Shown here: positions 26,210 through 35,450 of the stretch, in pieces
Position numbering within the stretch: the stretch's first letter is position 1
Layout of the letters: each line of letters opens with the position of its first letter
DNA from: Metabacillus mangrovi
Lineage (GTDB): Bacteria; Bacillota; Bacilli; Bacillales; Bacillaceae
Assembly: GCF_009711125.1 (NCBI RefSeq)
Contig: NZ_WMIB01000009.1
Span: 1 to 64,000, forward strand
Length of the DNA: 64,000 nt
Direction: 5' to 3'
Program-made: the position numbers and the translations under genes
The notes under the pieces: generated by a model
Seen by the model: the letters and a program-made list of their open reading frames with translations, nothing else
Databases searched by the model: none
Told to the model about the DNA's origin: nothing

Positions 26210-26227
26210 TTGTGAAATCCTTCACTA
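26210..26227 (-). promoter_or_regulatory. Rex-type box 1 upstream of yumB
   Basis: TTGTGAAATCCTTCACTA matches the Rex palindrome TTGTGAA-N4-TTCACAA at 13 of 14 arm positions. It lies about 110 bp upstream of the yumB start codon. Confidence 0.7.
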
Positions 26228-26297
26228 AGCACTGCGTGAAAAAATGAATCAGCTGAATAATAGCTTCACAAAAAATTAACAATTAATCCTCTATCCA

Positions 26298-26326
26298 ATA
26301 GTAATCCTTTGTGAATTGTTTTTCAA
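26298..26326 (-). promoter_or_regulatory. yumB promoter overlapped by Rex-type box 2
   Basis: On minus a -35 TTGAAA (26321-26326), 17-bp spacer and -10 TACTAT (26298-26303) can be read. TTGTGAATTGTTTTTCAA at 26309-26326 matches the Rex palindrome at about 12 of 14 arm positions and covers the -35 and most of the spacer. Confidence 0.65.
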
Positions 26327-26411
26327 CCTCTATTTACCGGAAAAACTCTGTTGCGAAAATTCCGAAAATAATGTAGGATACTATCTTAAATTGGCAACTC
26401 TGAATTCTTTG

Positions 26412-26459
26412 TTTCAGCCTGCAATCGAAGATGAGGATCGCTGAAAAATGTGATATGAT
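26412..26459 (+). promoter_or_regulatory. yumC promoter region with inverted repeat
   Basis: An extended -10, TGATATGAT (26451-26459), lies about 37 bp before the yumC start. An inverted repeat TTTCAGC/GCTGAAA (26412-26418 and 26440-26446) spans the -35 zone and could be an operator. The regulator is unknown. Confidence 0.45.
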
Positions 26460-26495
26460 GTAAGTAAGAATAGTTATCAATTAGGGGGTTTCATT

Positions 26496-27494
26496 GTGAA
26501 AGAAGATACAAAGGTTTATGACATTACCATCATAGGCGGAGGCCCGGTAGGATTGTTCACCGCATTTTACGGAGGAATGAGACAGGCAAGCGTTAAGATC
26601 ATCGAGAGTCTTCCTCAGCTCGGCGGCCAATTATCTGCTCTCTATCCTGAAAAATACATATACGATGTAGCCGGATTTCCTAAGGTACGCGCACAGGAAC
26701 TAATCAACAACCTTAAAGAGCAGATGAACATGTTCGATCCTGCCGTTGCCCTCGATCAGGCAGTAGAAGAAGTAGAAAAACAGGCAGACGGCGTATTCAA
26801 GCTGACAACCAATTCTGAGATCCATTACACAAAAACAATCATCATTACTGCCGGGAACGGAGCCTTCCAGCCGCGCCGTCTTGAGCTGGAAACTGCTTCT
26901 AAATATGAAGGCAAAAACATGCATTATTTCGTCGATGACCTGAATTCCTTTGCAGGCAAGCGCGTCATGATCTGCGGCGGCGGAGATTCCGCACTGGACT
27001 GGGCTTTAATGCTTGAGCCGATCGCCGAAAAAGTTACACTCGTCCACCGCCGTGATAAATTCCGCGCGCATGAGCACAGTGTCGAGCTTCTGAATAATTC
27101 CAAAGTCGATGTCATGACGCCTTTCGTACCTGAAGAATTGATCGGAGAAGACCGCATCGAACAAGTCGTTCTTCAGGAAGTTAAAGGAGAGCGCAAGGAA
27201 GTCATTGATATTGACGATCTAATCGTAAACTTCGGCTTCGTCTCCTCCCTCGGTCCAATCAAAAACTGGGATCTGAATATCGAAAAGAACAACATCGTCG
27301 TAAACTCTAAAATGGAAACCAACATTGAAGGAATCTACGCTGCAGGCGACATCTGTACGTACGAAGGAAAAGTAAAGCTTATTGCCAGCGGATTTGGTGA
27401 AGCACCAACTGCCGTCAACAACGCAAAAGCATACATGGACCCGAAAGCCCGCGTACAGCCCCTGCACAGCACAAGCTTGTTTGAAAATAAATAA
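26496..27494 (+). CDS. yumC: Ferredoxin/flavodoxin-NADP+ reductase YumC
   Basis: A 332-residue thioredoxin-reductase-like FNR. The FAD motif [13 protein letters not shown] is at 9-21, the NADPH motif [14 protein letters not shown] at about 160-173, and the C-terminal FAD motif GIYAAGDIC at about 280. The CxxC redox pair of thioredoxin reductases is absent, as expected for this FNR class. It transfers electrons between NADPH and ferredoxin or flavodoxin and in B. subtilis is essential. The start is GTG with AGGGGG 7 bases upstream. Confidence 0.93.
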   Translation: MKEDTKVYDITIIGGGPVGLFTAFYGGMRQASVKIIESLPQLGGQLSALYPEKYIYDVAGFPKVRAQELINNLKEQMNMFDPAVALDQAVEEVEKQADGVFKLTTNSEIHYTKTIIITAGNGAFQPRRLELETASKYEGKNMHYFVDDLNSFAGKRVMICGGGDSALDWALMLEPIAEKVTLVHRRDKFRAHEHSVELLNNSKVDVMTPFVPEELIGEDRIEQVVLQEVKGERKEVIDIDDLIVNFGFVSSLGPIKNWDLNIEKNNIVVNSKMETNIEGIYAAGDICTYEGKVKLIASGFGEAPTAVNNAKAYMDPKARVQPLHSTSLFENK

Positions 27495-27498
27495 CCAG

Positions 27499-27530
27499 AA
27501 AAGGCCGGTCATCTGGACCGGCCTTTTTCT
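27499..27530 (+). terminator. Terminator of yumC
   Basis: AAAGGCCGGT/ACCGGCCTTT stem followed by T-run. Confidence 0.88.
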
Positions 27531-27571
27531 TATGGTATTGGGGGCTTTACTTTGTTTTGGATGGGATTCTT

Positions 27572-27620
27572 GGTTTCCCTGGCATTCTTGCATGGCATCC
27601 CCGGTTTCCCTGGCATTCTT
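27572..27620. repeat. 18-bp direct repeat beside the transposase gene
   Basis: GGTTTCCCTGGCATTCTT occurs at 27572-27589 and again, identical, at 27603-27620 (period 31). The words CTGGCA and GGCATCC also recur nearby. It lies about 130 bp upstream of the Y1 transposase start, where REP-like sequences would be expected. Confidence 0.7.
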
Positions 27621-27748
27621 CCCTGGCAACCTCACCTTCCCCGTCGTCCCCCCTAACCCAAAATACTTACAATATTTCTACATTTACTCGAGAGGTGTTA
27701 TAAGTGTTTTGCAGAATATTTTACAAAAATAATGAAAGGTGGAAATCT

Positions 27749-28261
27749 ATGCCGAAGCCAAGAAATTGGAGTCTTAAACCTGGTTTAATTTACCATATTT
27801 TCTCAAAAGGAATACGAAGAACCGCTTTATTTGAGGATTATGTCGATAAGAATCATTATTTGCAAATTCTTAAGGAAGTGCAGCAAAAATTCCCCTTTAA
27901 ACTTCATTCTTTCTGTTTGATGAAAAATCATATTCATCTACTGATTGAAGTTGTTGAGGATCAGCCAAATGTGATCATGCAGCAATTAAATTTTCGCTAC
28001 GCGCGTTACTTCAACTCCAGATCCATTTTTAAAGGACACTTATTTGAGGGCAGATTCTATGCTGACCCAATTACGACGATCCCCAAATTCCTCAACACCT
28101 CCCGTTACATCCACTTGAAACCCTGCAAAGCGATGGCCGTTCAGCAAGCGGAAAATTACAAATGGAGCAGCTATCCCTATTTAATTAAGAGTCTGGATTG
28201 TTCCATTCTCTTTAAAGATAAAATTCTCGGTCACTTCCCGCATCCGGCGGCAGAACACTAG
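27749..28261 (+). CDS. REP-associated tyrosine transposase (Y1/IS200-like)
   Basis: A 170-residue Y1-transposase-fold protein. The HUH metal motif is the HIH of SFCLMKNHIHLLIE, and candidate catalytic tyrosines lie in NFRYARYFNSR. It then has GHLFEGRFYADPI and RYIHLKPCKA. Such RAYT proteins cut and join single-stranded DNA at REP palindromes and are often stable chromosomal genes. The ATG at 27749 has AAAGGTGG 5-6 bases upstream. It appears intact, with no IS ends visible, and sits as an insertion between yumC and yutM. Confidence 0.85.
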   Translation: MPKPRNWSLKPGLIYHIFSKGIRRTALFEDYVDKNHYLQILKEVQQKFPFKLHSFCLMKNHIHLLIEVVEDQPNVIMQQLNFRYARYFNSRSIFKGHLFEGRFYADPITTIPKFLNTSRYIHLKPCKAMAVQQAENYKWSSYPYLIKSLDCSILFKDKILGHFPHPAAEH

Positions 28262-28308
28262 GTTTTTGTCGAAGAGGTTAGATGGGCTGAGAATACGGGG
28301 AGCTACGA

Positions 28309-28337
28309 AAAAAAGGCCCTGAATTAGGACCTTTTTC
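28309..28337. terminator. Bidirectional terminator between transposase and yutM
   Basis: AAAGG(C)CCT / AGG(A)CCTTT stem with A-run on the left and T-run on the right. Confidence 0.75.
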
Positions 28338-28341
28338 TGGA

Positions 28342-28704
28342 TCAGCACTCCTCAGGAGTACCCTTATTCGTTGCGGTTACAAATGATGATCCGCAGCCGC
28401 AGCTTGCGATGGCGTTCGGGTTATCGATGGTGAATCCCCCGCCCATCATGGACTGTTTGAAGTCGATGACGGTCCCTTTCAGCGCCGGTGCGCTGTCTTT
28501 ATCGATCAGTACCGGGATGCCGTAAAATTCTAGTTCTACATCGCCTTCCTGTTTGTCATGGTCAAAGCCCATGCCGTAGGAGAGGCCGCTGCAGCCGCCG
28601 CCTTTAATTCCGACGCGGAGGTAGGCATTTTCTTCTTCATGTTCTTTCATCATATCTTTTATCTGAAAGGAAGCTGCTTCTGTAATGGTAATAATTTGAG
28701 CCAT
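28342..28704 (-). CDS. yutM: A-type Fe-S carrier protein YutM
   Basis: A 120-residue HesB/IscA-family protein. The three conserved cysteines are C38 (GIKGGGCSGLSYG) and C102/C104 (IASCGCGSSF). A-type carriers receive Fe-S clusters from the scaffold and hand them to apoproteins. The ATG at 28704 has AAAGGAGTG 5 bases upstream; an upstream in-frame start at 28746 would add 14 non-conserved residues. With the suf operon, yutI and lipA in the same window, it belongs to the Fe-S network. Confidence 0.9.
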   Translation of the reverse strand: MAQIITITEAASFQIKDMMKEHEEENAYLRVGIKGGGCSGLSYGMGFDHDKQEGDVELEFYGIPVLIDKDSAPALKGTVIDFKQSMMGGGFTIDNPNAIASCGCGSSFVTATNKGTPEEC

Positions 28705-28776
28705 ATGATCACTCCTTTGGTAAATGGCTATATGATTAGTATACACACTGATACGGCCGGACTCAAATTCCGGACT

Positions 28777-29637
28777 TTACGGACGGATGTAATAGGTGCC
28801 CTCGGCAATTACTTCCGCTGGTCCGGTCATCAGGACGTTTCCCTGTTCAGTCCAGTTGATGATCAAGTCCCCTCCTGCGAGGTGTACGGTGATGTCTTTT
28901 CCACGGGGAGATTTCCCGTTCAGTACGGAAGCGACAGCTGCAGCACAGGCGCCTGTTCCGCAGGCCTGAGTGATCCCTGACCCTCTTTCCCATACCCGGA
29001 AGTTCAGTTCCGTTTCATTTACCGTTTCTACAAACTCCACGTTGATGCCCTCGGAGAATCTGGGGTCTTTTTCAACTACAGGGCCAAGCTCGGTAAGAGG
29101 AGCTGCCTCTATCCGGTCTACATTAAAAATAATATGAGGGTTTCCCATTGAAAGTGCTGTTATGGTGTGTTCTTCACCAAGAAAAGTCATTTTTTCACTG
29201 ATGGTCTGTTCTTCCGGGTCTCCTACCATCGGGATCTCCTTTTTCAGAAGACGCGGTTTGCCCATGTCGACCGTGACAGAATAAACTCTTCCATTATCAG
29301 TATGAACTTCTGCTTCAACCAGACCGGAGAGCGTTTCGATCTTAAAAATTTTATCCGTTACGAGCTGGTGTTCATATGCATATTTTGCTACACACCGCAG
29401 TCCGTTTCCGCAGTTTAACGCTTCCGAGCCGTCATTATTAAAAATACGCATTTTTACTGGAGCGTGTTCAGAAGGGCAGATGAGAATCATGCCGTCTGAG
29501 CCGATCCCTGTAAAAGGATTGGACGCTTCCCGGGCAATCTTTGCCAGACTGCTTTCATTCAGAGATTCCTCGAACATGTTTACATATATATAATTGTTGC
29601 CTAAACCATGCATTTTCGTAAACTGAAAAGTTTCCAT
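28777..29637 (-). CDS. dapF: Diaminopimelate epimerase
   Basis: A 286-residue enzyme converting LL- to meso-diaminopimelate for lysine and peptidoglycan. The two catalytic cysteines are C76 ([11 protein letters not shown]) and C226 ([11 protein letters not shown]). The N-terminus [13 protein letters not shown] is typical. The ATG at 29637 has GGAGG 8 bases upstream. It lies 72 bp upstream of yutM on the same strand. Confidence 0.95.
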   Translation of the reverse strand: METFQFTKMHGLGNNYIYVNMFEESLNESSLAKIAREASNPFTGIGSDGMILICPSEHAPVKMRIFNNDGSEALNCGNGLRCVAKYAYEHQLVTDKIFKIETLSGLVEAEVHTDNGRVYSVTVDMGKPRLLKKEIPMVGDPEEQTISEKMTFLGEEHTITALSMGNPHIIFNVDRIEAAPLTELGPVVEKDPRFSEGINVEFVETVNETELNFRVWERGSGITQACGTGACAAAVASVLNGKSPRGKDITVHLAGGDLIINWTEQGNVLMTGPAEVIAEGTYYIRP

Positions 29638-29822
29638 GTACGGAACCTCCAAAAAAATCATTTCTATTAGTATAAAGTCTGCAGATTAAGTCCACAATAG
29701 AAATATCCCCCGTTTGAATAGAACGATAAGAACTTCCTGCCTTATGCAGGGAGTTTTTATTTTGCTTTCTAATGAGTCTTTTATAATGGTATAATAGAAC
29801 TAATTAAAGGGCGGTGATTACA

Positions 29823-30515
29823 GTGGATCATTTATATGACAAGAAAGCCTCCTGCACGCTGTGCAACACCTCCTTCATCACAAAAAAACTGCGCAGTTCC
29901 TTTATCCGCGTCCAGTCAAGCGATACAGATTTTTATTCCCGCTATTCCTCTGAGATCTATAACCCGCTTTATTATTATGCTTCGGTATGTCCGAATTGCG
30001 GATTTTCTTTTACGGATGAGTTTTCTCTGCAGGCTGCACCTTCTTCGAGAAAACAGCTGACAGAACTCGTCTGGAAGCGCTGGACTAAAAAGGATTACTG
30101 CGGGGAGAGAACGATTCACAGCGCATTGGTCTCGCATAAACTGGCTCTTTACTGTGCCGGACTGAAACAGGAAACTCATGCTGTGAAGGCAGGAGTGAAC
30201 CACCGGCTCGCCTGGCTGTACCGCTTCATGGAGAACGGAGAACAGGAAAAGAGATTTTTGCAGCAGGCTCTGAACGAATATCTGCAATCTTACATGCATG
30301 AGGATTATGCCGGAACAAAAATGACCGATATGCGGATTCTTTATTTAATTGGAGAACTGAGCAGGCGCCTCGGCCAAGATGGCCAGGCCGTCCGCTATTT
30401 TTCCAGAATGATTGAGAGCCAGTCAGACTCCCATGAAAAGGGGCTGATTGAAATGGCAAAAGACAGGTGGCAGGAAATGCGCAGTGTAAAAGGGGCATTA
30501 CAGTCACAGGCATAG
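29823..30515 (+). CDS. DUF2225 zinc-knuckle protein
   Basis: About 230 residues from a GTG at 29823 (GGGCGGTG 7 bases upstream; the GTG at 29814 is too close). Two Cys pairs, CTLC at about 12-15 and CPNC at about 57-60, form a probable zinc site. The rest is helical with TPR-like repeats (HRLAWLYRFMENGEQEKRFL; YLIGELSRRLGQDGQAVRYF). This is the DUF2225 layout. Function unknown; a scaffold or regulatory role is a guess. A strong terminator follows. Confidence 0.75.
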   Translation: MDHLYDKKASCTLCNTSFITKKLRSSFIRVQSSDTDFYSRYSSEIYNPLYYYASVCPNCGFSFTDEFSLQAAPSSRKQLTELVWKRWTKKDYCGERTIHSALVSHKLALYCAGLKQETHAVKAGVNHRLAWLYRFMENGEQEKRFLQQALNEYLQSYMHEDYAGTKMTDMRILYLIGELSRRLGQDGQAVRYFSRMIESQSDSHEKGLIEMAKDRWQEMRSVKGALQSQA

Positions 30516-30547
30516 AAAAAGGATGGCATATGAGCCATCCTTTTTTA
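30515..30547. terminator. Bidirectional terminator
   Basis: AAAAAGGATGGC/GCCATCCTTTTT stem between convergent DUF2225 and yuzB genes. Confidence 0.88.
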
Positions 30548-30784
30548 TTAAAACATTGGATTTTCCTCCAAGTGCTGATAAATGTTGTCGACAAGCTCTT
30601 CCGGTGTTTCTCCGGATACCGCTTCTCCATTTACTAAGGCGTACATGGATTCAAAGCATTTTCCGCAATATCCAAGACAGCCATACTCCACAACGTCCAG
30701 ATTAGGGTCTTTTTCGAGTTTTTCCAGGGCACGCTGAGAGCCGCTGGCCAGATTGCTTATACAGAACTCGATTATCGGTTTCAT
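30548..30784 (-). CDS. yuzB: YuzB family protein (UPF0349, DUF1450)
   Basis: A 78-residue protein with [14 protein letters not shown] near the N-terminus and [19 protein letters not shown]. It has four cysteines, three in a C-x3-C-x2-C cluster that resembles thioredoxin-like ferredoxin folds. Function unknown. The ATG has AGGTGAGA upstream. It is divergent from yutJ, as in B. subtilis. Confidence 0.85.
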   Translation of the reverse strand: MKPIIEFCISNLASGSQRALEKLEKDPNLDVVEYGCLGYCGKCFESMYALVNGEAVSGETPEELVDNIYQHLEENPMF

Positions 30785-30967
30785 GAGATCTCACCTCTCC
30801 AGTTTCATCCTTATCCTACCCCGAATCAGCAAAAAACGTCAACGTTTGTCGCTTATGCTCTTCCCTTCATACCGGACGCTTTGATACAATTAACTTAACA
30901 CATTTGCGCAATAAGGTTGTACTATTGGCCTGTCTCGCAGAACAATTGGTTATTTTGCTGCCGTATA

Positions 30968-30996
30968 TTGTGATTTAAGCGTAAATTCGATATACT
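30968..30996 (+). promoter_or_regulatory. Promoter of yutJ
   Basis: -35 TTGTGA (30968-30973), 17-bp spacer, -10 TATACT (30991-30996), about 90 bp before the yutJ start. Confidence 0.65.
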
Positions 30997-31090
30997 TTTT
31001 AGTGGCATTTTGAAAAGGTTTTCTTGCAATAGTAAAGTTATAGAATACTATTTTTTTATTATTCCCGTGGGGAGAAGGGGAAATCCGCGT

Positions 31091-32158
31091 ATGAAAAATC
31101 TAGTCATCCTGGGGGGCGGATATGGAGGAATGAGAATTCTTCACAGACTGCTTCCAAATAACCTTCCAAATGATGTCCAAATTACCCTGGTAGATAAAAA
31201 CCCCTACCACTGTCTCAAAACTGAATATTATGCTCTGGCGGCCGGAACAATTTCTGATCATCATATCCGGGTCGATTTTCCTGAGCACGGACGGCTGCAG
31301 CATAAATATGGAGAAGTCCTTTCCGTTGACAGGAACAGCAAGCAGGTCATTTTTGCTGGCGGAGAGACTCTATCTTATGATGATTTGATTATCGGGCTTG
31401 GCTGCGAGGATAAATACCATGGAGTACCAGGAGCACAGGAGTACTCATACAGCATCCAGACCATTGATCAATCCCGCAGAACGTACCGGAAGCTCAACGA
31501 CCTGCCGGCTGGTGCAATCGTTTCCATAGTAGGAGCGGGGCTTAGCGGAGTGGAGCTTGCAAGTGAGCTGCGCGAAAGCCGGAAGGATTTGAAAATCAAG
31601 CTTTTTGACAGAGGCAAAACCATTCTTTCCATGTTTCCGGAGAGACTAAGCCGTTATGTTCAAGGCTGGTTTGAGGACCATGGCGTTGAAATCATTAATT
31701 GTGCCAATATCACTAAAGTTGAGCCGAACATCGTCTATAATCACGATGAGGCCGTTCACAGTGATGTAATCGTCTGGACTGCAGGAATTCAGCCGAGCCG
31801 GGTCGTACGTGAGCTGGATGTGGAAAAGGACGCACAGGGGCGTGTCGTTCTTGCCCCGCAGCACTACGTACCGGATGACAGCAGTGTATTTGTAGTCGGA
31901 GATTGCGCATCGCTGCCGCATGCTCCAAGTGCCCAGCTCGCAGAAGCACAGGCGGAGCAAATTGTCCTTGTGCTCCAGAAGCGCTGGAAAAACGAGCCGG
32001 AACCGGAATCCTTCCCTCAGTTTAAGCTTAAAGGCATCCTCGGTTCTCTTGGCAAAAAGCATGGCTTTGGCCTGCTCAACGAGAAGCCGCTCATGGGGCG
32101 TGTGCCCCGTTTGCTTAAATCCGGGATCCTCTGGATGTATAAGTTTCATAATGGGTGA
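31091..32158 (+). CDS. yutJ: NADH dehydrogenase-like protein YutJ
   Basis: A 355-residue NDH-2-fold flavoprotein. The FAD motif NLVILGGGYGGMRIL is at 3-17, the NAD(P) motif VSIVGAGLSGVELASEL at about 145-161, and VFVVGDCASLP near 268. The partner electron acceptor is unknown. It is paralogous to YumB. The ATG at 31091 has AAGGGG 11 bases upstream and is where the FAD domain begins; an earlier in-frame start at 31010 lies outside the family. Confidence 0.85.
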   Translation: MKNLVILGGGYGGMRILHRLLPNNLPNDVQITLVDKNPYHCLKTEYYALAAGTISDHHIRVDFPEHGRLQHKYGEVLSVDRNSKQVIFAGGETLSYDDLIIGLGCEDKYHGVPGAQEYSYSIQTIDQSRRTYRKLNDLPAGAIVSIVGAGLSGVELASELRESRKDLKIKLFDRGKTILSMFPERLSRYVQGWFEDHGVEIINCANITKVEPNIVYNHDEAVHSDVIVWTAGIQPSRVVRELDVEKDAQGRVVLAPQHYVPDDSSVFVVGDCASLPHAPSAQLAEAQAEQIVLVLQKRWKNEPEPESFPQFKLKGILGSLGKKHGFGLLNEKPLMGRVPRLLKSGILWMYKFHNG

Positions 32159-32162
32159 TGAT

Positions 32163-32196
32163 GAAAGGCGGGCAGTCAATCCGCCTTTTTATTTTG
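32163..32196 (+). terminator. Terminator of yutJ
   Basis: AAAGGCGG/CCGCCTTT stem then T-rich tail. Confidence 0.83.
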
Positions 32197-32214
32197 CAAA
32201 AAAAAAAAGCACCC

Positions 32215-32463
32215 TTACTCAGAGCACCCGCTTACCCATTTAAATTTCATAATCGCTTTTGAAACCGCCTTGGATTTCAATGAATCTGCAGAACTTGCAG
32301 AAAAGATGCTGTCCTGGCTCGCAATCTTCACCCGATAGACAGTTTTTCCTTTTGGATCCATTGCTGTGTGGACATCAATCCTGCATGGAATATCTCCGAT
32401 ACGGTAGTCGAATGTCCTGGTCATAATGGCCGGTTTGCCTTTTATCATCTTACTATGTCCCAT
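32215..32463 (-). CDS. Conserved-looking 82-residue protein of unknown function
   Basis: The ATG has AAGGGGG 8 bases upstream. The protein reads MGHSKMIKGKPAIMTRTFDY, a basic N-terminus followed by alternating strands (IPCRIDVHTAMDP; VYRVKIASQDSIF) and a Ser/Lys-rich helix. There is no signal peptide. I do not recognise the family. It lies 84 bp downstream of yuzD on the same strand. Confidence 0.6.
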   Translation of the reverse strand: MGHSKMIKGKPAIMTRTFDYRIGDIPCRIDVHTAMDPKGKTVYRVKIASQDSIFSASSADSLKSKAVSKAIMKFKWVSGCSE

Positions 32464-32547
32464 TTTCCCAAGCCCCCTTATAAGGAAACTATACCACAGA
32501 GTGGTTCTTTTAGCCCGCTGTTTTTGGAAAAAAGTAGATAAAAAGAT

Positions 32548-32862
32548 CTATATTTCAGAAGTGATCCCTAATTTGCCGAGTTCTTCATAGATTACTTTAA
32601 GACGGGGGCTTCCTTCTCCTACAACATTTCCATTCAGTACGACAAGGGGATAAAAGTATTCGTCATTCAATACTTTTTCTGCAAATTCACGCCTCTCCCC
32701 TTTTAGATCTGCTGTATAAATGTCAATATAGGATACTTGGATGCTTTTGCCGGGGTATTTCCTGTCTAGAGCAGCCTGAAGCCATTCATGGGTTTTTTTC
32801 GCTGAAGGCATATTTACACAGCTCGGGCACAGAACCTCTGCCCCATAAACGTCAATGTTCAT
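32548..32862 (-). CDS. yuzD: YuzD family protein (DUF1462)
   Basis: A 104-residue thioredoxin-fold-like protein. The redox-type motif CPSC (residues 12-15, in GAEVLCPSCVNMPS) opens the first helix, followed by YIDIYTADLKGERREF and the cis-Pro-like FYPLVVLNGNVVGEGSP. YuzD is a DUF1462 protein of unknown role. The ATG has GGAGGATG upstream. It is divergent from yutI, as in B. subtilis. Confidence 0.82.
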   Translation of the reverse strand: MNIDVYGAEVLCPSCVNMPSAKKTHEWLQAALDRKYPGKSIQVSYIDIYTADLKGERREFAEKVLNDEYFYPLVVLNGNVVGEGSPRLKVIYEELGKLGITSEI

Positions 32863-33067
32863 TTTACATCCTCCAATAATCTCGCGTTTTCTTCATTTTA
32901 GTTGATTTCGCTTGACTTTGCATAGGTTTTTGAAAGCGGGCAATTCTCCGTAGGTTTCTTGGCTGAAATATGGTACAATAACTGAAAAAGCGGTTCATTT
33001 CCGAAGCACGTTATTCGCTTTGATGACGGTGCCGGAATATACTAATAGCAGGAAGGAGACGATTGCT

Positions 33068-33301
33068 ATGGAAGAAAATCAAAGAGAACAAGTACAGGAA
33101 GTATTAGATAAATTGCGTCCGTTCCTGCTTCGCGATGGCGGAGACTGTGAATTGGTTGATGTTGAGGATGGAATTGTCAAACTTCGCCTGCTGGGTGCAT
33201 GCGGAAGCTGCCCGAGCTCAACCATCACACTTAAAGCAGGGATCGAACGTGCATTGCTTGAGGAAGTTCCCGGTGTAGTTGAGGTAGAACAAGTATTTTA
33301 A
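33068..33301 (+). CDS. yutI: NifU C-terminal-domain Fe-S scaffold/carrier YutI
   Basis: A 77-residue Nfu-type protein. The cluster-binding pair is C45/C48 in [16 protein letters not shown], preceded by [14 protein letters not shown]. Nfu proteins carry Fe-S clusters to target enzymes, lipoyl synthase among them. The ATG at 33068 has GGAAGGAG about 10 bases upstream; an earlier in-frame start at 33020 lacks a ribosome site. It acts alongside yutM and the suf operon. Confidence 0.9.
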   Translation: MEENQREQVQEVLDKLRPFLLRDGGDCELVDVEDGIVKLRLLGACGSCPSSTITLKAGIERALLEEVPGVVEVEQVF

Positions 33302-33306
33302 CAGTA

Positions 33307-33345
33307 TAAAGAGCCTCCGGCTGAAGCCGGAGGCTCTTTTTTTTA
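33307..33345. terminator. Bidirectional terminator
   Basis: AGAGCCTCCGGC/GCCGGAGGCTCT, twelve pairs, with T-run, between yutI and yuxL. Confidence 0.92.
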
Positions 33346-33347
33346 TC

Positions 33348-35303
33348 CTATAAATTCCTTTCAAACCAGCCGGCAATGGCTTCCAGCCTTTTTACCCGGA
33401 GAAGCGGATTGCCGCTTCTTGACATCTCATGGTTTTGTTCCGGAAAACGGAGGAGTTTGACTGTTTTATTCTGCGCCTTCATCACCGTATACAGCTGCTC
33501 AGCCTGCTCCATTGGACAGCGGTAGTCTTTTTCGCTGTGCAGGATCAGGAGAGGTGTACGGATTTCTCCGGCGTATTTCAGAGGGGAGCGGTCCCAAAGC
33601 ATTTCGGCATCTTCCGGCATGGTTCCCCCCAATTCCGTTGATGTAAATGATGGGCCTATGTCGCTCGTCCCGTAGAAGCTGATCCAATTGCTGATGGACC
33701 GCTGTGTAACGGCTGCTTTAAACCGGTTCGTGTGGCCGAGCATCCAGCTTGTCATAAAGCCGCCGTAGCTCCCACCGGCCACACCGATCCTTTCCGTGTC
33801 CACAAAATCAAACCGTTCAATTGCCGCATCCAACGCTGTTAGCAGATCCTTGCAGTCGCTTCCCCCATAGTCTCCTCTCACAAGGTTCGCGAAATCCTGA
33901 CCATACCCCTGGCTTCCTCTCGGGTTCATATAGAGAACCGCATAGCCCATTGAAGCAAGCATCTGAAACTCATGCATATAAGTATGGCTGTACATCATAT
34001 GTGGACCGCCGTGGATTTGGAGGATGAGCGGGACCTTCCCGTCTTCCCCTGCCCCGGCTGGCTTCATAATCCATCCGTGAATGACCCATCCATCCTCAGC
34101 CTCTGCTTCAAACGGCTCCGGGATTGACCGGACAGTCTGCTGCAGCCATGAACTGTTGGAAAACGTCAGCTGATTAAGCTCTCCTGTAAGCACGTTCAGT
34201 TCAAATAGTTCAGAAGGGGCTTCAGGACTGCTGATGGTGAGGAGGGCAATATGCTCTTCCGGATGCAGGCTGAGCCCGTTTATATGCTCGGCTTCCAATC
34301 GGACCGGATACATAAGCCCTTCAATGGATCCGTAGTACAAACCCGTACTGCCGCGATCTGACGCAAGCAGATAAAACCCTTGTGAATCGGCCGTCCATTG
34401 AATCCCTCTGTATACACTTCCAAAAACACTGTCGCTGACGGCTGCATCAGCAGCATGCATATCCCAGTCGCGTGTAAGACACTGCAAGGTTTCCAGCTGC
34501 AAATCATAAAGCCACAGCTTCTGCAGAGTAGCCCCTTCAAATTCCTTTTCATGACCAAGGAATGCGAGGAACCGGCCATCCGGGGAAAATTGCGGCTTAG
34601 AATAGACCCCTTTTCCAGTCGTTACCTTCCTTATCTCTCTAGACTGCAGATCGGCAATCCGGATTTCCGAAACGAATCCTTCTTCAATGCTCGGTGAAGG
34701 GTAGTGAACAAACGCAAGACTGCTTCCCGACTGTGCCGGATCCTCTGCATCCGCAGATCCCTGCCAAAGCTCCCGCACCTTCCGGCTGCTCAGCCGAAGA
34801 GCAAAAACCCTGTTTTTCCTGTCTTTAATTAAACCGGTTCTGTCGGATTTATAGTGAAGTTCAGTCGCTGCAAGCGGAACCGCTTCTGCTTTTTCCGCGT
34901 CTTCAAGAGCTGCATCCTCTCTCAAATAGGAGAGGAAAATCAGCTCGTCATTCCCATTCCAAACCGGCTGGGATACTCCCTGCCCGCTGAAGGTCACTTG
35001 TTTTGCCTCTCCATCCGGCACGGTCATTACATACACCTGCAAGATTCCTGTTCTGTCTGACAGGAATGCAAGTCTCCCATCAGGAGACCAGGCTGGTGAG
35101 TGATTTTTACTTTTGCCCTCAGTCAGGCGGCACTGCCTGCCCGTTTCGCGGTGCAGGTAAAACAGATGCGTTTCGTATTTGTTTGTTTGTGTGTTGATGG
35201 TGGTCTCAGTGTATACAGCCCCCTGTCCGTCCGGTGCCATTAGCGGGTCTGCCACGAATTTCATCCGGTACAAGTCTTCTGCTTGTATGTTTTGCTTTTT
35301 CAA
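33348..35303 (-). CDS. yuxL: S9-family prolyl-oligopeptidase-type peptidase YuxL
   Basis: A 651-residue two-domain enzyme. The N-terminal about 390 residues form a beta-propeller of WD/TolB-like blades (SPAWSPDGRLAFLSDR; FSPDGRFLAFLG). The C-terminal alpha/beta hydrolase has the nucleophile Ser in GVAGGSYGGFMTSW, Asp in ILHSEKDYRCP and His in PEQNHEMSRSG. Relatives are acylaminoacyl- or dipeptidyl-peptidases. There is no signal peptide, so it is cytosolic. The start is TTG with AAAGGAG 9 bases upstream. Confidence 0.88.
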   Translation of the reverse strand: MKKQNIQAEDLYRMKFVADPLMAPDGQGAVYTETTINTQTNKYETHLFYLHRETGRQCRLTEGKSKNHSPAWSPDGRLAFLSDRTGILQVYVMTVPDGEAKQVTFSGQGVSQPVWNGNDELIFLSYLREDAALEDAEKAEAVPLAATELHYKSDRTGLIKDRKNRVFALRLSSRKVRELWQGSADAEDPAQSGSSLAFVHYPSPSIEEGFVSEIRIADLQSREIRKVTTGKGVYSKPQFSPDGRFLAFLGHEKEFEGATLQKLWLYDLQLETLQCLTRDWDMHAADAAVSDSVFGSVYRGIQWTADSQGFYLLASDRGSTGLYYGSIEGLMYPVRLEAEHINGLSLHPEEHIALLTISSPEAPSELFELNVLTGELNQLTFSNSSWLQQTVRSIPEPFEAEAEDGWVIHGWIMKPAGAGEDGKVPLILQIHGGPHMMYSHTYMHEFQMLASMGYAVLYMNPRGSQGYGQDFANLVRGDYGGSDCKDLLTALDAAIERFDFVDTERIGVAGGSYGGFMTSWMLGHTNRFKAAVTQRSISNWISFYGTSDIGPSFTSTELGGTMPEDAEMLWDRSPLKYAGEIRTPLLILHSEKDYRCPMEQAEQLYTVMKAQNKTVKLLRFPEQNHEMSRSGNPLLRVKRLEAIAGWFERNL

Positions 35304-35450
35304 ATATGTACACTCCTTTTATTACCTGTGCTTACGCCGGTTTGCTCAGCAATTGCTCCCCATTTTGGCTGAAAGCAATCCGTCCCTAACTATTTCGGCT
35401 GCCGAAGTCAAACTCCTTCAATTTTATGGGAACCAATCGAGGAAAATAAG

